Shown: positions 52,014 through 62,100 of the stretch, in pieces
How the letters are laid out: each line of letters begins with the position of its first letter
Numbering within the stretch: position 1 is the first letter of the stretch
Source of the DNA: Microlunatus antarcticus
GTDB lineage: Bacteria; Actinomycetota; Actinomycetes; Propionibacteriales; Propionibacteriaceae
Length of the DNA: 64,000 bases
Assembly (NCBI RefSeq): GCF_014193425.1
Contig: NZ_JACHZG010000001.1
Span: forward strand, 310,001 to 374,000
Direction: 5' to 3'
Notes under the pieces: model-generated
Told to the model about the DNA's origin: nothing
Databases searched by the model: none
What the model saw: only the letters and a program-made list of their open reading frames with translations
Position numbers and translations under genes: made by a program

Positions 52014-53087
52014 ATGGTCCTCATGCTGGTCATCGCTCACCGCGGCGCAAGCGGCTACCGACCCGAGCACACGCTCGCGAGCTACGAGCTGGCGATCGCC
52101 CAGGGTGCAGACGTGATCGAGCCCGACGTCGTCCCGACGTCCGACGGGCACCTGGTCGTCCGGCACGAGAGCGCGATCACCGAGACCACCGACGTCGCGG
52201 ACCACCCCGAGCTCGCCGACCGGCGGACGACCAAGACGATCGACGGTCGCCAGGTCACCGGCTGGTTCACCGAGGACCTGACCCTGGCCGAGCTCCAGAC
52301 CCTGCGGGCGCGCGAGCCCCTCCCGGCGCTCCGGCCCGAGAGCGCGGCGTACGCCGACGAGGCCGTCCTCACCCTCGACGAGGTGCTCGCCCTCGCCCGC
52401 CGCTCGACGACGCGCGACGGCAGGCCCGTGGGGGTCGCGCCGGAGACCAAGCACCCGACGTACTTCCGCTCGATCGGCCTGCCGCTCGAGGAGGCGCTGG
52501 TCGACGCGCTGCACCGGCACGGGTGGAGCCGGCGCGACGACCCGGTCGTCATCCAGAGCTTCGAGACCGGCAACCTCCAGACGCTCGCGGGCCTGACCGA
52601 CCTGCCGCTCATGCAGGTCTGCCACGTGAGCGGCGCGCCGTACGACCTGCGCAGCACCGACGACCCGCGCACGTACCTCGACCTGATGACCCCGCAGGGG
52701 CTCGCGGCGATCAAGGAGTACGCCGACCACGTCGGGCTGCACAAGGACCTGATGATCCCGCGCGACGCCGACGGGCGGCTGCTCGAGCCGACCCAGGTCC
52801 TGCGCGACGCCCACGAGGCGGGCCTGCGGGTCACCGGCTGGACGTTCCGCCGCGAGAACCGCTTCCTGCCGCTGCAGCTGCGCGGTGGCGACGACCTCGA
52901 CGGCGTCGGCGACCTCGCGGGCGAGATCAGCACGTTCGTGCGGGCGGGGATGGACGACTTCTTCACCGACAACCCGGACGTCGGCGCGGCCGTGCGGACG
53001 GCGATGGCCACGGACCAGCGTGCGTCGGGTGCCGTCCGCCCGCCGTTCGCCGGTCGTTCACCGGGCGCTGCCACGATCACGGGGTGA
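52014..53087 (+). CDS. Glycerophosphodiester phosphodiesterase
   Basis: A GDPD TIM-barrel enzyme of 357 residues that frees glycerol-3-phosphate from glycerophosphodiesters, and possibly from teichoic-type polymers. Active-site landmarks are IAHRGASGYRPEHT, VIEPDVVPTSDGHLVVRHE (metal ligands), VAPETKHP and WTFRREN. There is no signal peptide, so it acts inside. Start ATG 52014 or 52023 is uncertain. It follows the putative glycosyltransferase by 23 nt, and its 3' end carries a PHO box for the next gene. Confidence 0.92.
   Translation: MVLMLVIAHRGASGYRPEHTLASYELAIAQGADVIEPDVVPTSDGHLVVRHESAITETTDVADHPELADRRTTKTIDGRQVTGWFTEDLTLAELQTLRAREPLPALRPESAAYADEAVLTLDEVLALARRSTTRDGRPVGVAPETKHPTYFRSIGLPLEEALVDALHRHGWSRRDDPVVIQSFETGNLQTLAGLTDLPLMQVCHVSGAPYDLRSTDDPRTYLDLMTPQGLAAIKEYADHVGLHKDLMIPRDADGRLLEPTQVLRDAHEAGLRVTGWTFRRENRFLPLQLRGGDDLDGVGDLAGEISTFVRAGMDDFFTDNPDVGAAVRTAMATDQRASGAVRPPFAGRSPGAATITG
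53045..53077 (+). promoter_or_regulatory. PHO box and -10 inside the 3' end of the GDPD gene
   Basis: Tandem 11-mers GTTCGCCGGTC (53045-53055) and GTTCACCGGGC (53056-53066). A 5-nt gap follows, then CACGAT (53072-53077), then 6 nt to GTG 53084. Same geometry as at 48726. Confidence 0.6.
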
Positions 53088-53476
53088 CTGAGCACCAGGT
53101 GCTGGGCCCGGCGACCGCCGGATGGAGCGACTACGTCGGGACGGCGGCCGCCGAGGACGCGGTCGCCACGCTGGGGTCGCCGAGCCTCTACGAGCTCGCG
53201 GGCGTCGACCGCGAGCGCTGGACGATCCTCGGCGTCGACATCGCGGTGGACGAGTCCACCGCGGTCACCGTCTACGCCTTCGACCGGACGACCCACGGCG
53301 TGGTGAGCGTCGAGGAGATCGAGCGGCTCGGCTGGGACTCCGGGCAGATCCCGGTGACGGCGTTCGCGGTCGACGACGCCCACGTCGAGGCCTTCGTCGA
53401 GGACGCGTTCAAGCGGCTGACGGTCCGCCTCGTCTCCCGCGCGGTGCGTGACCAGGCCCTCGTCGTCCAGGAGTAG
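53084..53476 (+). CDS. Hypothetical protein under a PHO-type promoter
   Basis: A 130-residue soluble, acidic protein (MTEHQVLGPATAGWSDYVGT...). I recognise no domain. Predicted alternation of strands and helices (ERWTILGVDIAVDEST) suggests a compact alpha/beta fold. Its GTG overlaps the GDPD stop (GTGA), and it has its own PHO-like promoter, so it may be a phosphate-starvation protein. Confidence 0.65.
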   Translation: MTEHQVLGPATAGWSDYVGTAAAEDAVATLGSPSLYELAGVDRERWTILGVDIAVDESTAVTVYAFDRTTHGVVSVEEIERLGWDSGQIPVTAFAVDDAHVEAFVEDAFKRLTVRLVSRAVRDQALVVQE

Positions 53477-53519
53477 CCCCACGCCGGGCTTGGGCGAGGC
53501 GCGTGGCAGGCTGCCCGTC

Positions 53520-54218
53520 GTGCCCCGACACGTCGTCGCCCTCGGTGGGGGCGGGTTCCTGTCCGGCGACGACCGCGCCTTGGACGATGCCGTGCTGGCG
53601 CTCGCGGACCGCGACACCCCGCGCGTCGCCTATGTCGGGACCGCGAGCGGGGACCCCGGGCACAACGAGGACCGGTTCCGTGACGCGTTCACCGGCCGGG
53701 CCCGGCCCAGCGTGCTGCGGCTCTTCGACCGCGAGGTGGCCGACCTGGACGCGTTCCTCGCCGAGCAGGACGTCGTCTACGTCGGCGGCGGCAGCACCGT
53801 CAACCTCCTCGCCGTCTGGCGGGCCCACGGCCTGGACGCCGCCCTGCGCCGCGCGTACGAGGCGGGCGTCGTCATGGCCGGCGTGAGCGCGGGCGCGAAC
53901 TGCTGGTTCGGCCGCTCGACCACCGACTCCTGGCTCGTCGGGCGGGCGGACGGCCTGACCGACGGCCTCGGCTGGCTGCCCGGCGGCATGTGCCCGCACT
54001 ACCGGTCGGAGCCCAGCCGCCGGCCCGCGCTGCTCGACCTCGTCGCGGACGGGTTCGGCGACACCTACGGCGTCGACGACGACTGCGGCCTGCACTTCGT
54101 CGACGAGCAGCTCGTCGGCGCGATCTCCGCCCGGGCCGGCGCGCAGGCCGTCCTGGTGCGTCGGGGTGACGACGGTCGCGTGGTCGAGGAGCCGGTCAGC
54201 GCGGCCGACGCTCCCTGA
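53520..54218 (+). CDS. Peptidase E-like serine peptidase (S51 family)
   Basis: A 232-residue enzyme with VVALGGGGF at the start, VVYVGGGSTVNLLAVWR, and the nucleophile elbow GVSAGANCWF (catalytic serine). A late GDTYGVDDDCGLHFV follows. Peptidase E releases N-terminal Asp from Asp-X dipeptides; relatives are cyanophycinase-like. GTG 53520 has CAGGCT 7 nt upstream. It converges on mutT1. Confidence 0.88.
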   Translation: MPRHVVALGGGGFLSGDDRALDDAVLALADRDTPRVAYVGTASGDPGHNEDRFRDAFTGRARPSVLRLFDREVADLDAFLAEQDVVYVGGGSTVNLLAVWRAHGLDAALRRAYEAGVVMAGVSAGANCWFGRSTTDSWLVGRADGLTDGLGWLPGGMCPHYRSEPSRRPALLDLVADGFGDTYGVDDDCGLHFVDEQLVGAISARAGAQAVLVRRGDDGRVVEEPVSAADAP

Positions 54219-54227
54219 CGCTCGCGC

Positions 54228-55190
54228 TCAGACCTGCGGTCGGTGCCGTTCGAGGCTGTGGACGCTGCCGTCCTCGGTGAGGTGCGCGACCAGGAACTCA
54301 CCCGTCACGAGCGTGGCCGGGGCCATGTCGAGGGCCTCGAGGACGTGCGGCAGGACGGGGCGGTGGACGCAGATCGCCGCGGGTCGTCCCGACCGGACGG
54401 CGTTCGACCGGACCCGGCGGACGATGCGGGCGACGCCCTTCGCGTCGTCGGTCCCCTCCTCCTCGGTGAGGCCGGGGTAGGTCGCGATCTTGTGCTTCCC
54501 CGCGGCCGCGTACGGCTGCAGCGTGCTGACGCAGCGGACCGCCGTCGACGACACCAGCTTCTCCACCCCGTACGCCCCGAGCATCGGAACGAGCAGCCTG
54601 GCCTGCTTGCGGCCCTGGGCGTTGACGGGGCGGGCGACGTCCTTCTTGGACCAGTCCTTGCGGTCCATCGCCTTGGCGTGGCGCACGATGATCAACGGCG
54701 TGGTCACCGGCTGCTCGAGGTACTGCTCGAGCAGGAAGTGGTCGGCGGCGTACGACAGCCGGCCGAGCGCCGCGCGGACCGGCAGCCACGAGACGACGTC
54801 GACCTCGTGGTCCGGGGCACGCCGGGCGACGTGGGTCGCGGTCGCGCCCCAGTAGCTGACCCGCTTGATGCCGGTCAGCAGCTTGCCGTGCTTGGACAGG
54901 TCCGGCCGGGCGGGCTTGGTGAGGTCGTACGAGACCGTGTCCAGCGGGGCGCCGAGCCTGATCGTCGCGCCGGTCTCCTCGAGCACCTCGCGGACCGCCG
55001 CGGCCGGGACCGACTCGCCGTTCTCGACCTTGCCCTTGGGCAGCGACCAGTCGTCGTAGCGGCGGCGGTGCACCACCACCACCTCCGTGCCGCGCTCGGG
55101 GTGCTGCCGCGTGACGACCGCGCCGCCGGCGAGCACGGGCCGGGCGGGGATGACCTGCACCCCGCCCGCGCGCATGACGGAGACGGTCAC
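54228..55190 (-). CDS. mutT1: NUDIX hydrolase fused to histidine phosphatase (MutT1)
   Basis: A 320-residue two-domain protein. Residues ~1-150 carry the Nudix box [22 protein letters not shown]. Residues ~170-320 are a histidine phosphatase ([14 protein letters not shown]; second histidine in [10 protein letters not shown]). The mycobacterial homologue next to ppk removes 8-oxo-GTP and related nucleotides, the second domain finishing the dephosphorylation. GTG 55190 overlaps the ppk stop (GTGA), so the two are one operon. Confidence 0.9.
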   Translation of the reverse strand: MTVSVMRAGGVQVIPARPVLAGGAVVTRQHPERGTEVVVVHRRRYDDWSLPKGKVENGESVPAAAVREVLEETGATIRLGAPLDTVSYDLTKPARPDLSKHGKLLTGIKRVSYWGATATHVARRAPDHEVDVVSWLPVRAALGRLSYAADHFLLEQYLEQPVTTPLIIVRHAKAMDRKDWSKKDVARPVNAQGRKQARLLVPMLGAYGVEKLVSSTAVRCVSTLQPYAAAGKHKIATYPGLTEEEGTDDAKGVARIVRRVRSNAVRSGRPAAICVHRPVLPHVLEALDMAPATLVTGEFLVAHLTEDGSVHSLERHRPQV

Positions 55191-57370
55191 CGTGATGGGT
55201 TGGCGCCCAGCCGGCGTCGGCTCTTGGTCCCGATCAACCACTCCTGCATGTCGAGCAGCGGCTTGCCCTCGCTGTCGGCGGTGAACTGCGTCCAGGTGCC
55301 GTCGGGCTGCAGCTTCCACGACGCGGTGCCCTTGTCGAAGGCCACGTCGAAGAGCTCGCCGATCTCGGCGGCGTGCGCCGGCGAGCTGATCGAGGTCAGC
55401 ACCTCGACCCGGCGGTCCAGGTTGCGGTGCATCAGGTCGGCCGAGCCGATGCCGACGCTGGGCTGCCCGCCGTTGGCGAACCAGAACAGGCGGCTGTGCT
55501 CGAGGAACCGGCCCAGGATGCTGCGGACGCGGATGTTCTCGCTGAGCCCGGGGGCGCCCGGCCGGATGGTGCAGATGCCGCGGACCCAGAGGTCCACCGG
55601 CACGCCGGCCTGCGACGCGCGGTAGAGCGCGTCCCCGATCGCCTCGTCGACGAGGGAGTTGACCTTGATCCGGATGTAGCCGCCGCGGCCCGCCTCGTGG
55701 TGGGCGATCTCGGTCTCGATGCGCTCGATGAGTCCGGTCCGGACGCCGTGCGGGGCGACCAGCAGCCGCTTGTACGACGTCTCCTGGCTCATCCCCGACA
55801 GGTGGTTGAAGAGCCGGCCGATGTCGTCGGTCACGATCGGGTTCGCGGTCAGCAGGCCCATGTCCTCGTACTGGCGGGCCGTCTTCGGGTTGTAGTTCCC
55901 CGTGCCGACGTGGGCGTAGCGGCGCAGGCCGTCCGGCTCGTCGCGGACGACCAGGGCCAGCTTGCAGTGCGTCTTGAGGCCGACGACGCCGTAGACGACG
56001 TGGCAGCCGTGCCGCTCGAGCCGACGGGCCCAGGCGATGTTCGCCTGCTCGTCGAAGCGGGCCTTGATCTCGACCAGCGCGAGCACCTGCTTGCCCGCCT
56101 CGGCCGCCTCGATCAGGGCGTCGATGATCGGGGAGTCGCCCGACGTGCGGTACAGCGTCTGCTTGATCGCGAGCACCTGCGGGTCGTCCGCCGCCTGCTC
56201 GATGAAGCGCTGCACGCTCGTGGCGAAGGAGTCGTACGGGTGGTGCAGCAGGACGTCGCGCTGCCGGATGGCGGCGAACATGTCGGCCGGCTGCGCGGTC
56301 TCGACCTCGGCCAGGTGCGGGTGGGTCGTGGGCAGGAACGCCGGGTACTTGAGGTCGGCCCGGTCGAGGTCGGTGAGCGAGAACAGCCCACGCAGGTCCA
56401 GCGGACCGGGCAGCGAGAAGACCTCGCGCTCGCTGATGTCCAGCTCGGTGGTGAGGATCTCGAGCATCCGCGGGTCCATGTCGTCCTCGACCTCGAGGCG
56501 CACGGGCGGGCGGCCGACCTTGCGGCGCAGCAGCTCCTTCTCGAGGGCGAGCAGCAGGTTCTCCGCGTCGTCCTCCTCCACCTCGACGTCCTCGTTCCGG
56601 GTGACCCGGAAGACGTGGTGGCTGACGACCTGCATGCCGCTGAACAGCTGGTCCAGGTGGCGCGCGATGACGTCCTCGAGCGGGACGAAGCGGCCCTCGC
56701 CCAGCGACATGAACCGCGGCAGCACCGTCGGCACCTTGACGCGCGCGAACTGGCGCTGGCCGGTCTCGGGGTTCTTGACCAGGACGGCCAGGTTGATCGA
56801 CAGGCCCGAGATGTACGGGAACGGGTGCGACGGGTCGACGGCCAGCGGCGTCAGCACGGGGAAGATGCGTTCCGCGAAGAGCACGTGCATGCGCTCGCGC
56901 TCCTCGGGACGCAGCTCGTCCCAGCGCAGCAGCTCGATGCCGGTGTCCGCGAGGGCCGGGCGGATCTCGTCGGAGAACAGGCGGTGCTGCTCCTCGACGA
57001 GCTTGCGGGTCCGGTTGAGGATCGCGGCGTGCAGGTCGCGCGGCAGCAGGCCGCTGACGCCGGGGACCGCCACGCCGGCGGCGATCCGGCGCTTCAGCCC
57101 GGCCACCCGGACCATGAAGAACTCGTCCAGGTTGGAGGCGAAGATCGCCAGGAACTTGGCCCGTTCGAGCAGCGGCACCCGGACGGTGTCACGGGCCAGG
57201 TCGAGGACCCGGTTGTTGAACGCGAGCCACGACAGCTCGCGGTCCAGGAACCGGTCGGACGGCAGCTCCGGCGCCGGCAGGTCGTCGAGGAGGCTCAGGT
57301 CCGCCCCGTCGGTGTTGATGGTGCCGCCATCGGTCTCCAGGCTGGGGACAGCCGTGTCGACCACGTCCAT
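55187..57370 (-). CDS. ppk1: Polyphosphate kinase 1
   Basis: A 727-residue enzyme that builds inorganic polyphosphate from ATP. It shows the N-terminal [24 protein letters not shown], and the phosphorylated-histidine region [14 protein letters not shown]. The C-terminal half reads [11 protein letters not shown]-like [20 protein letters not shown] and [12 protein letters not shown] 57370 is preferred for AGGAG at -4; the frame is open to ATG 57382. A PHO half-site with -10 TAACAT precedes it. Confidence 0.96.
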   Translation of the reverse strand: MDVVDTAVPSLETDGGTINTDGADLSLLDDLPAPELPSDRFLDRELSWLAFNNRVLDLARDTVRVPLLERAKFLAIFASNLDEFFMVRVAGLKRRIAAGVAVPGVSGLLPRDLHAAILNRTRKLVEEQHRLFSDEIRPALADTGIELLRWDELRPEERERMHVLFAERIFPVLTPLAVDPSHPFPYISGLSINLAVLVKNPETGQRQFARVKVPTVLPRFMSLGEGRFVPLEDVIARHLDQLFSGMQVVSHHVFRVTRNEDVEVEEDDAENLLLALEKELLRRKVGRPPVRLEVEDDMDPRMLEILTTELDISEREVFSLPGPLDLRGLFSLTDLDRADLKYPAFLPTTHPHLAEVETAQPADMFAAIRQRDVLLHHPYDSFATSVQRFIEQAADDPQVLAIKQTLYRTSGDSPIIDALIEAAEAGKQVLALVEIKARFDEQANIAWARRLERHGCHVVYGVVGLKTHCKLALVVRDEPDGLRRYAHVGTGNYNPKTARQYEDMGLLTANPIVTDDIGRLFNHLSGMSQETSYKRLLVAPHGVRTGLIERIETEIAHHEAGRGGYIRIKVNSLVDEAIGDALYRASQAGVPVDLWVRGICTIRPGAPGLSENIRVRSILGRFLEHSRLFWFANGGQPSVGIGSADLMHRNLDRRVEVLTSISSPAHAAEIGELFDVAFDKGTASWKLQPDGTWTQFTADSEGKPLLDMQEWLIGTKSRRRLGANPSR

Positions 57371-57398
57371 CACACTCCTCATGCTCGGCGAAGCGCTG

Positions 57399-57420
57399 AT
57401 GTTACTCAGCGCAGGTGAAC
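57399..57420 (-). promoter_or_regulatory. PHO half-site and -10 of ppk
   Basis: GTTCACCTGCG (57420-57410), then 5 nt, then TAACAT (57404-57399), the same spacing as at the two full PHO promoters in this window. The second 11-mer is degenerate. Confidence 0.4.
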
Positions 57421-57424
57421 GTTC

Positions 57425-58360
57425 TTACGACGTCGGAGACGTGGGACCGACGGCGGGTCCGCCGTACATCACGTCCCGGCTGGCGTCGGTGAAGCCGTAC
57501 GCGCGGTAGAGCCCCACCGGTCCCGGCTGGTCGGCCTCGACGTAGAGCTCGACGACCTCGTCGCCGGCGTCGCGCAGGTGCGCGAGCCCGGTGAGCAGCA
57601 GCGCCTTGGCCAGCCCGCGGCCCTGCGCGTCCGGGTCGACCCCCAGCACGTACACCTCGCCGAGCCCCGCCTCGCCGAGCGCGTCGTGCTGCTTGGTCCA
57701 GTGGAAGCCCAGCACCTTGCCGTCAGGATCTCCCGTGGCCCGCGCCAGGAAGAAGCCCGCAGGGTCGAACCACGGCTCGTGCAGGCGCTCGGCCAGGTCC
57801 TCGGCGTCGATCGAGCCCTGCTCGGGGTGGTGGGCGAAGGCACGCGCGTTGACGGTCAGCCAGGCCTGCTCGTCCGTCCCCACGCGGAACGGCGCGATCG
57901 TGATCCCGGTGGGGACCACCGGCCCGGGGAGGTCGGCGAGGGGCCGTTCCATGATCAGCAGCGTGCGCATCGGGACGAGGCCGGTGCGGGCGGCGAGCGC
58001 GTGGGCGGCGGGGGAGTCACCGAGGGCCCACACCTGCAACCGGAGGCCCAGGTCGCGGGCCGCGTCGAGGAGCGAGGTCATCAGCAGACCGCCGACGCCC
58101 TGCCGCCGGGACGCGGGGTCGACGACCAGCTGGCCCGTCCCGTCGGCGGCCAGCTGGGCGTAGCCGACCGGCTCCGGCCCGCGGAGCGCGACGAGGTGAC
58201 GCGTGTCCGGACGTTCCGGGTGCTTGAGGGCGAGCAGCCCCGCTTCGTTGAGCGCGGGAGACGGGTCCGCCGCGGCCGCACGCTTCAGAAGGGCGCCGAC
58301 CCGGTCGAGCAGCTCGAGGTCCGGGTCGCGGCTGATCCGTACGTCGTCCGCGCCAGGCAT
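57425..58360 (-). CDS. mshD: Mycothiol synthase (acetyl-CoA:Cys-GlcN-Ins acetyltransferase)
   Basis: Last step of mycothiol synthesis. The 311-residue protein has two tandem GNAT domains. The first has LVVDPASRRQGVGGLLM. The second, catalytic one has GFHWTKQH, GEVYVLGVDPDAQGRGLAKALL and VELYVEADQPGPVGLYRAYGF. ATG 58360 has TAGCGT 7 nt upstream. In mycobacteria it neighbours glnR, as it would here without the inserted block at 59-62.6 kb. Confidence 0.94.
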   Translation of the reverse strand: MPGADDVRISRDPDLELLDRVGALLKRAAAADPSPALNEAGLLALKHPERPDTRHLVALRGPEPVGYAQLAADGTGQLVVDPASRRQGVGGLLMTSLLDAARDLGLRLQVWALGDSPAAHALAARTGLVPMRTLLIMERPLADLPGPVVPTGITIAPFRVGTDEQAWLTVNARAFAHHPEQGSIDAEDLAERLHEPWFDPAGFFLARATGDPDGKVLGFHWTKQHDALGEAGLGEVYVLGVDPDAQGRGLAKALLLTGLAHLRDAGDEVVELYVEADQPGPVGLYRAYGFTDASRDVMYGGPAVGPTSPTS

Positions 58361-58415
58361 GGCCGTCACGCTACGCGGCCCGGTCGGGCTGGCCGCTGCG
58401 CCTATCCTGACCGCC
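58361..58415. promoter_or_regulatory. Divergent leaderless promoters of mshD and a membrane protein
   Basis: Minus strand TAGCGT (58373-58368) is 7 nt before mshD ATG. Plus strand TATCCT (58403-58408) is 7 nt before GTG 58416. No ribosome sites. Confidence 0.6.
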
Positions 58416-58958
58416 GTGGCGAACGGCGGCAGGACCAACGATCCCGACCTGCTGGTGGCCGGTGCTCAGCGCAGCGCGATGCTCGTGGCCGTGGGGTCCG
58501 TGCTGGCGACGGCGTCGGTGATCCTCGCCCTGCTGGCGCTGAACGCGACGACGAGCGGCGTGACCTCGACGACCGCGGTGCCCTGGATCATCGCCCTGCT
58601 CGTCTGCGGTGCGCTGATCGGCGTCTGCTGCGTGGTGCAGCAGCGGCTGTGGCTCCGCGCCTGGAACGTCTGGCGCGTGGACCCCTCGGCCAGCGTCGGC
58701 GAGCGCTTCTCCTGGGTCGTCCACGTCGTCTCGTACCCGGTGGTCGTCGCGGGCATCTTCGCCGGCATCGCGGCGAGCCACGACGTCGGTTTTGCCGGTG
58801 CGGTGGCGAACTGGTCGACGCTCGCCCTCGTCCCGCTCATCGGCGCGCAGGTCGTCGGCGCCGTCCAGCACGTGCGCAAGGACGGGCCTCCCGGCACGAT
58901 CCCCACTCACGTCCGCCGCCTCGCCGCCCGGATCGAGCGCTCGCGGCACGAGGACTGA
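58416..58958 (+). CDS. Conserved membrane protein, function unknown
   Basis: A 180-residue protein with four hydrophobic segments (around residues 22-44, 52-72, 100-120 and 126-146) and a positively charged C-terminus (HVRRLAARIERSRHED). No family recognised. It is the last host-like gene before the low-GC block. Confidence 0.65.
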   Translation: MANGGRTNDPDLLVAGAQRSAMLVAVGSVLATASVILALLALNATTSGVTSTTAVPWIIALLVCGALIGVCCVVQQRLWLRAWNVWRVDPSASVGERFSWVVHVVSYPVVVAGIFAGIAASHDVGFAGAVANWSTLALVPLIGAQVVGAVQHVRKDGPPGTIPTHVRRLAARIERSRHED

Positions 58959-59124
58959 TGCCTTCGGTTACTCAGTCCGGGCAGCCGTTCGCGCCCCCGT
59001 CACGTATAGCCTAGAAGTCGGCAGGGATTCTTTAATACGTGTTTTCCCTAGGCCGGTTACCGGCCGGCGCTCAGATAAGTCTTTTACGATCCCTGTTGCC
59101 TGCGACTGCTTCGGGAGTTCTGAT
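58959..59124. other. Left boundary of the low-GC insertion, no gene seen
   Basis: Composition falls within a few tens of bases of the preceding stop codon. GGCCGG-TTA-CCGGCC (59051-59065) is a small hairpin that could end the convergent transcripts. A GGTTACT heptamer at 58966-58972 recurs at 62679-62685 on the other side. Confidence 0.4.
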
Positions 59125-62100
59125 TCAGTCTTTCGAACGACCTTCCTTGTCGATCCCATCCCGGAGCCGCTCGGCTTTGCGGTGCAGATGGGCCGAGAGG
59201 TCCGCGCGCCCAGCAAGTAGCTCGACTTCAGCAAGCGCAGCAAGCGTCTCTGCTAGTTGTTGTAGGCGACCTTCAGACTCGAAAATCTGGCGGCACTTCT
59301 GTAGAAGATCCCTTGCTAACGGTAGGCGTCCAAGTTCAACAAGCGGCTGCCAGCTATGGAATGCATCAGAAGCCTGCTCGCCCGCTGCTGCGCCCCGAGC
59401 GACTTGGGATCTGTTGATCTCCCCGTTGATGGCAAGCGCCTCATCCCAGAGACGCAACTGCCTCGCGGCCAAGACCAAGGTATTAAGGAGGGATTCCCGA
59501 ACGTTCCAGTCAATAACTGTCGAGTCTGTGGGCCCAGGCGGGTACGGCAAGTCAGGAATCCGAGCATAAAGGGCCCGCCCTTGTTCTAGAGCGCCTTTCG
59601 CGTCTCCCATCAGATACGCAACTTCTAGCCGCGTCCCCTGCGCGAGTAGTTGAGTCCAAGGCCCGCGACCCGCTCTTTGTACATAATCGATTTGTTGTTC
59701 AGCGAAGATGAAGGCCTGGTCAAATATAGATAAATCCATGTAACCGTTAGCGACGTCTCCAGCTAAGCCATACGCAACCTCCCACTCTTCGGCCTGAACC
59801 GACGTCACTAAGAGGTTCTCGAATGCGGCCGTCGCCCGTCTTAAGTCAACGGACGTAAGTGCTCGGGCACGTGTACGGGCCAGGTAGATCTTGATGGCCT
59901 GATCCGTCTCAGCCGCTATGGCGACGTCCAGAAAGGGGATGACGATCGCCGCCGTAAGTGGACTAAGGTCGCGGTTGATTAATCCTTGAGCTGCGAAGTC
60001 AACGTCCGCCCACCTCTTCGAGCGGGCTAGGTACGGCAATCCAGACCTAGCAGCATGCAGGATGGAACTGCCACCGCCCAGGCTTTCGTGACTTAAGCCG
60101 TTGTCAAGTATTCGTAGCCAGAAGTCACCGAGTGTTCGTGCGACTAGATCCAAATAGTTGGTGGATGAAGCGCTAAGGACCGTCTCGGCTACTGCGGGGT
60201 GTATCTCAAACTTGAACGCACGTCCAGATCCATCAGAGGAGACACGGATCAAGGCCTGACTTACCAACTCACCTACGGCTTTGTCGACGTCCGGCCACTC
60301 GGCTAAATTGCTGGAGGTTGCTACAAGCAGGCTCTGCCAGTTCTCCTGGACGACGTTGGAAATCCTGTCGCCCTCCTCAAGTGCAGATAAGTAGGCAAGA
60401 AAGCCTTTACTTCCCGCAGGTAGTGCGTCAAAGACAGACCTGGTCCAGTCTCGGAGCAAGGCGAAGTAATCGTCTCCGGTTGCGTTAGATGCACCAATCG
60501 CCCAGAACGCCTCAAGTGATACGCCACGCTCGATCCACGTTTTCTCGGCGTCATCGAGCTGCATTCTCAAGTTTGAGGGGTATTTTGCCTGAGCGTCGCA
60601 CAACTCGACCAATTTCGGGTGCCCTTGCATCAAGCGCAGCGCTCGAGCCGCTAGGTTTCTGCCAGCAGCCGCACTCACGCCGGCTTCGCTACTCGTCCCG
60701 TCTATTAGCTGGCGGAGGTGCGGCAATTCTCGCGCGAGTAATGCCGACTCCTCAAGACTCAGGGCGTGCACAGGATAGCTACGAACTCGAAGGTTCAAGT
60801 TGGTTGGGACCCGGCGAGTGGTAAACACAACTCGGGAGAGCCCAGCATGGGAGGTCAGTGCGCTAATCAACTGCGACCACCGCGCGTCTCTCCAAGAGGC
60901 GTCAGCGGTAAGGAGCGATTCGATATTGTCTATTAAGACAAGAACTCGGTTCTGCGCAAGGAACTCTGTGAGTAATGTTAGGCGCCGCGAAAGTTCAGTG
61001 CCAGTTGTCAGAACGTCAATTAATGCCAGCCCTGGGATCCTGCGCTCTAACTCCAGAGCAAAGTTGAGTAGGGCTCCGTCGACTGCCGGCGCGGCCACAT
61101 CAGCGGTTGGGGCCTCAAACCAGATGACCACCTGGAACGAATGTTGGAAATTATATGCAACCTCCAGAGCCATAGTCGTCTTTCCTGTACCTGCCATGCC
61201 GTGAAGGAGTGCCCCCACATATTTGGACTGTGGCGCGAGAACTTCTCGCATCGCCGACATGGCGCTAACTCGACCAACAAACCGGTCGGGCTCGGGTGGG
61301 AGTCCTGCAAGCTTGAGATCTGCAGGATCGAAAAAGATCGGTCTGCCTGCCGGTGCGACCATAGAGAGTGTTGCAGCCCGTTCACCGACTAGCATCGGGG
61401 TAGCCGCACATAGCGCACCGAAGTCGAAGGCTGAGTTCTGTAGGTTCCGCCGCAGCGCCAAGCTCAGTGCTTTGGCGACAGGCTGAGCCTTCCCGAGCAG
61501 GATGTCGTAGAACTCGCTCGCAAACGCCACTGCGAAATCGTCTTCAACTGGATAACGCATCGCGAGTGCGGTGCAATCAAGTTTCTCGACTACCTCGCCT
61601 GCGACCGAGAAGCCCGGTGTTTGAGCGCTTGCGGCCGTACCGGTTATGGGCGACTGCGCGAATCCAAGGCTTTCAAGCGTTCGGTGGGCCACTAGCGTGG
61701 CGGAGTTGCATGTGGAGATCGTAATAAGCTTTAGTTGATCAGAGTTGTACTCGAGAATGTCAAGTAGGTCGTCTGAGGTAACGAAGTCTGGCAGGCCCTC
61801 CGATGACTCTAGAACAAGCGAACCGGGCGAGCCGTGGCCTGAAATGTGGATGATATCCCAACCGCTGCCTTCCAGTAGTGCCTCGGTCAACTCTGTGCGC
61901 GTTGCCCCGTATTGAAGGACCTTCAATTCGATTGCTTTGTTGCCAACGGCGGCGATAGAATGAATCAGTTTTACCAGTTCGTATCGCTCCCGCCGCAGAT
62001 TGAGTGCATCTAGGCCTTCTGGATGACTGAAGACGCCAAGCATCCGTAGCCGATCTCCGACTGCGCTCTTTGCAATGGTTCGAGGAGAACTCTTGTCCAG

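Noticed and set aside
58968-59243. 91-codon minus-strand frame below the CHAT gene as a small substrate or antitoxin
   Set aside because: It overlaps the 3' end of the CHAT gene in another frame and has no ribosome site.
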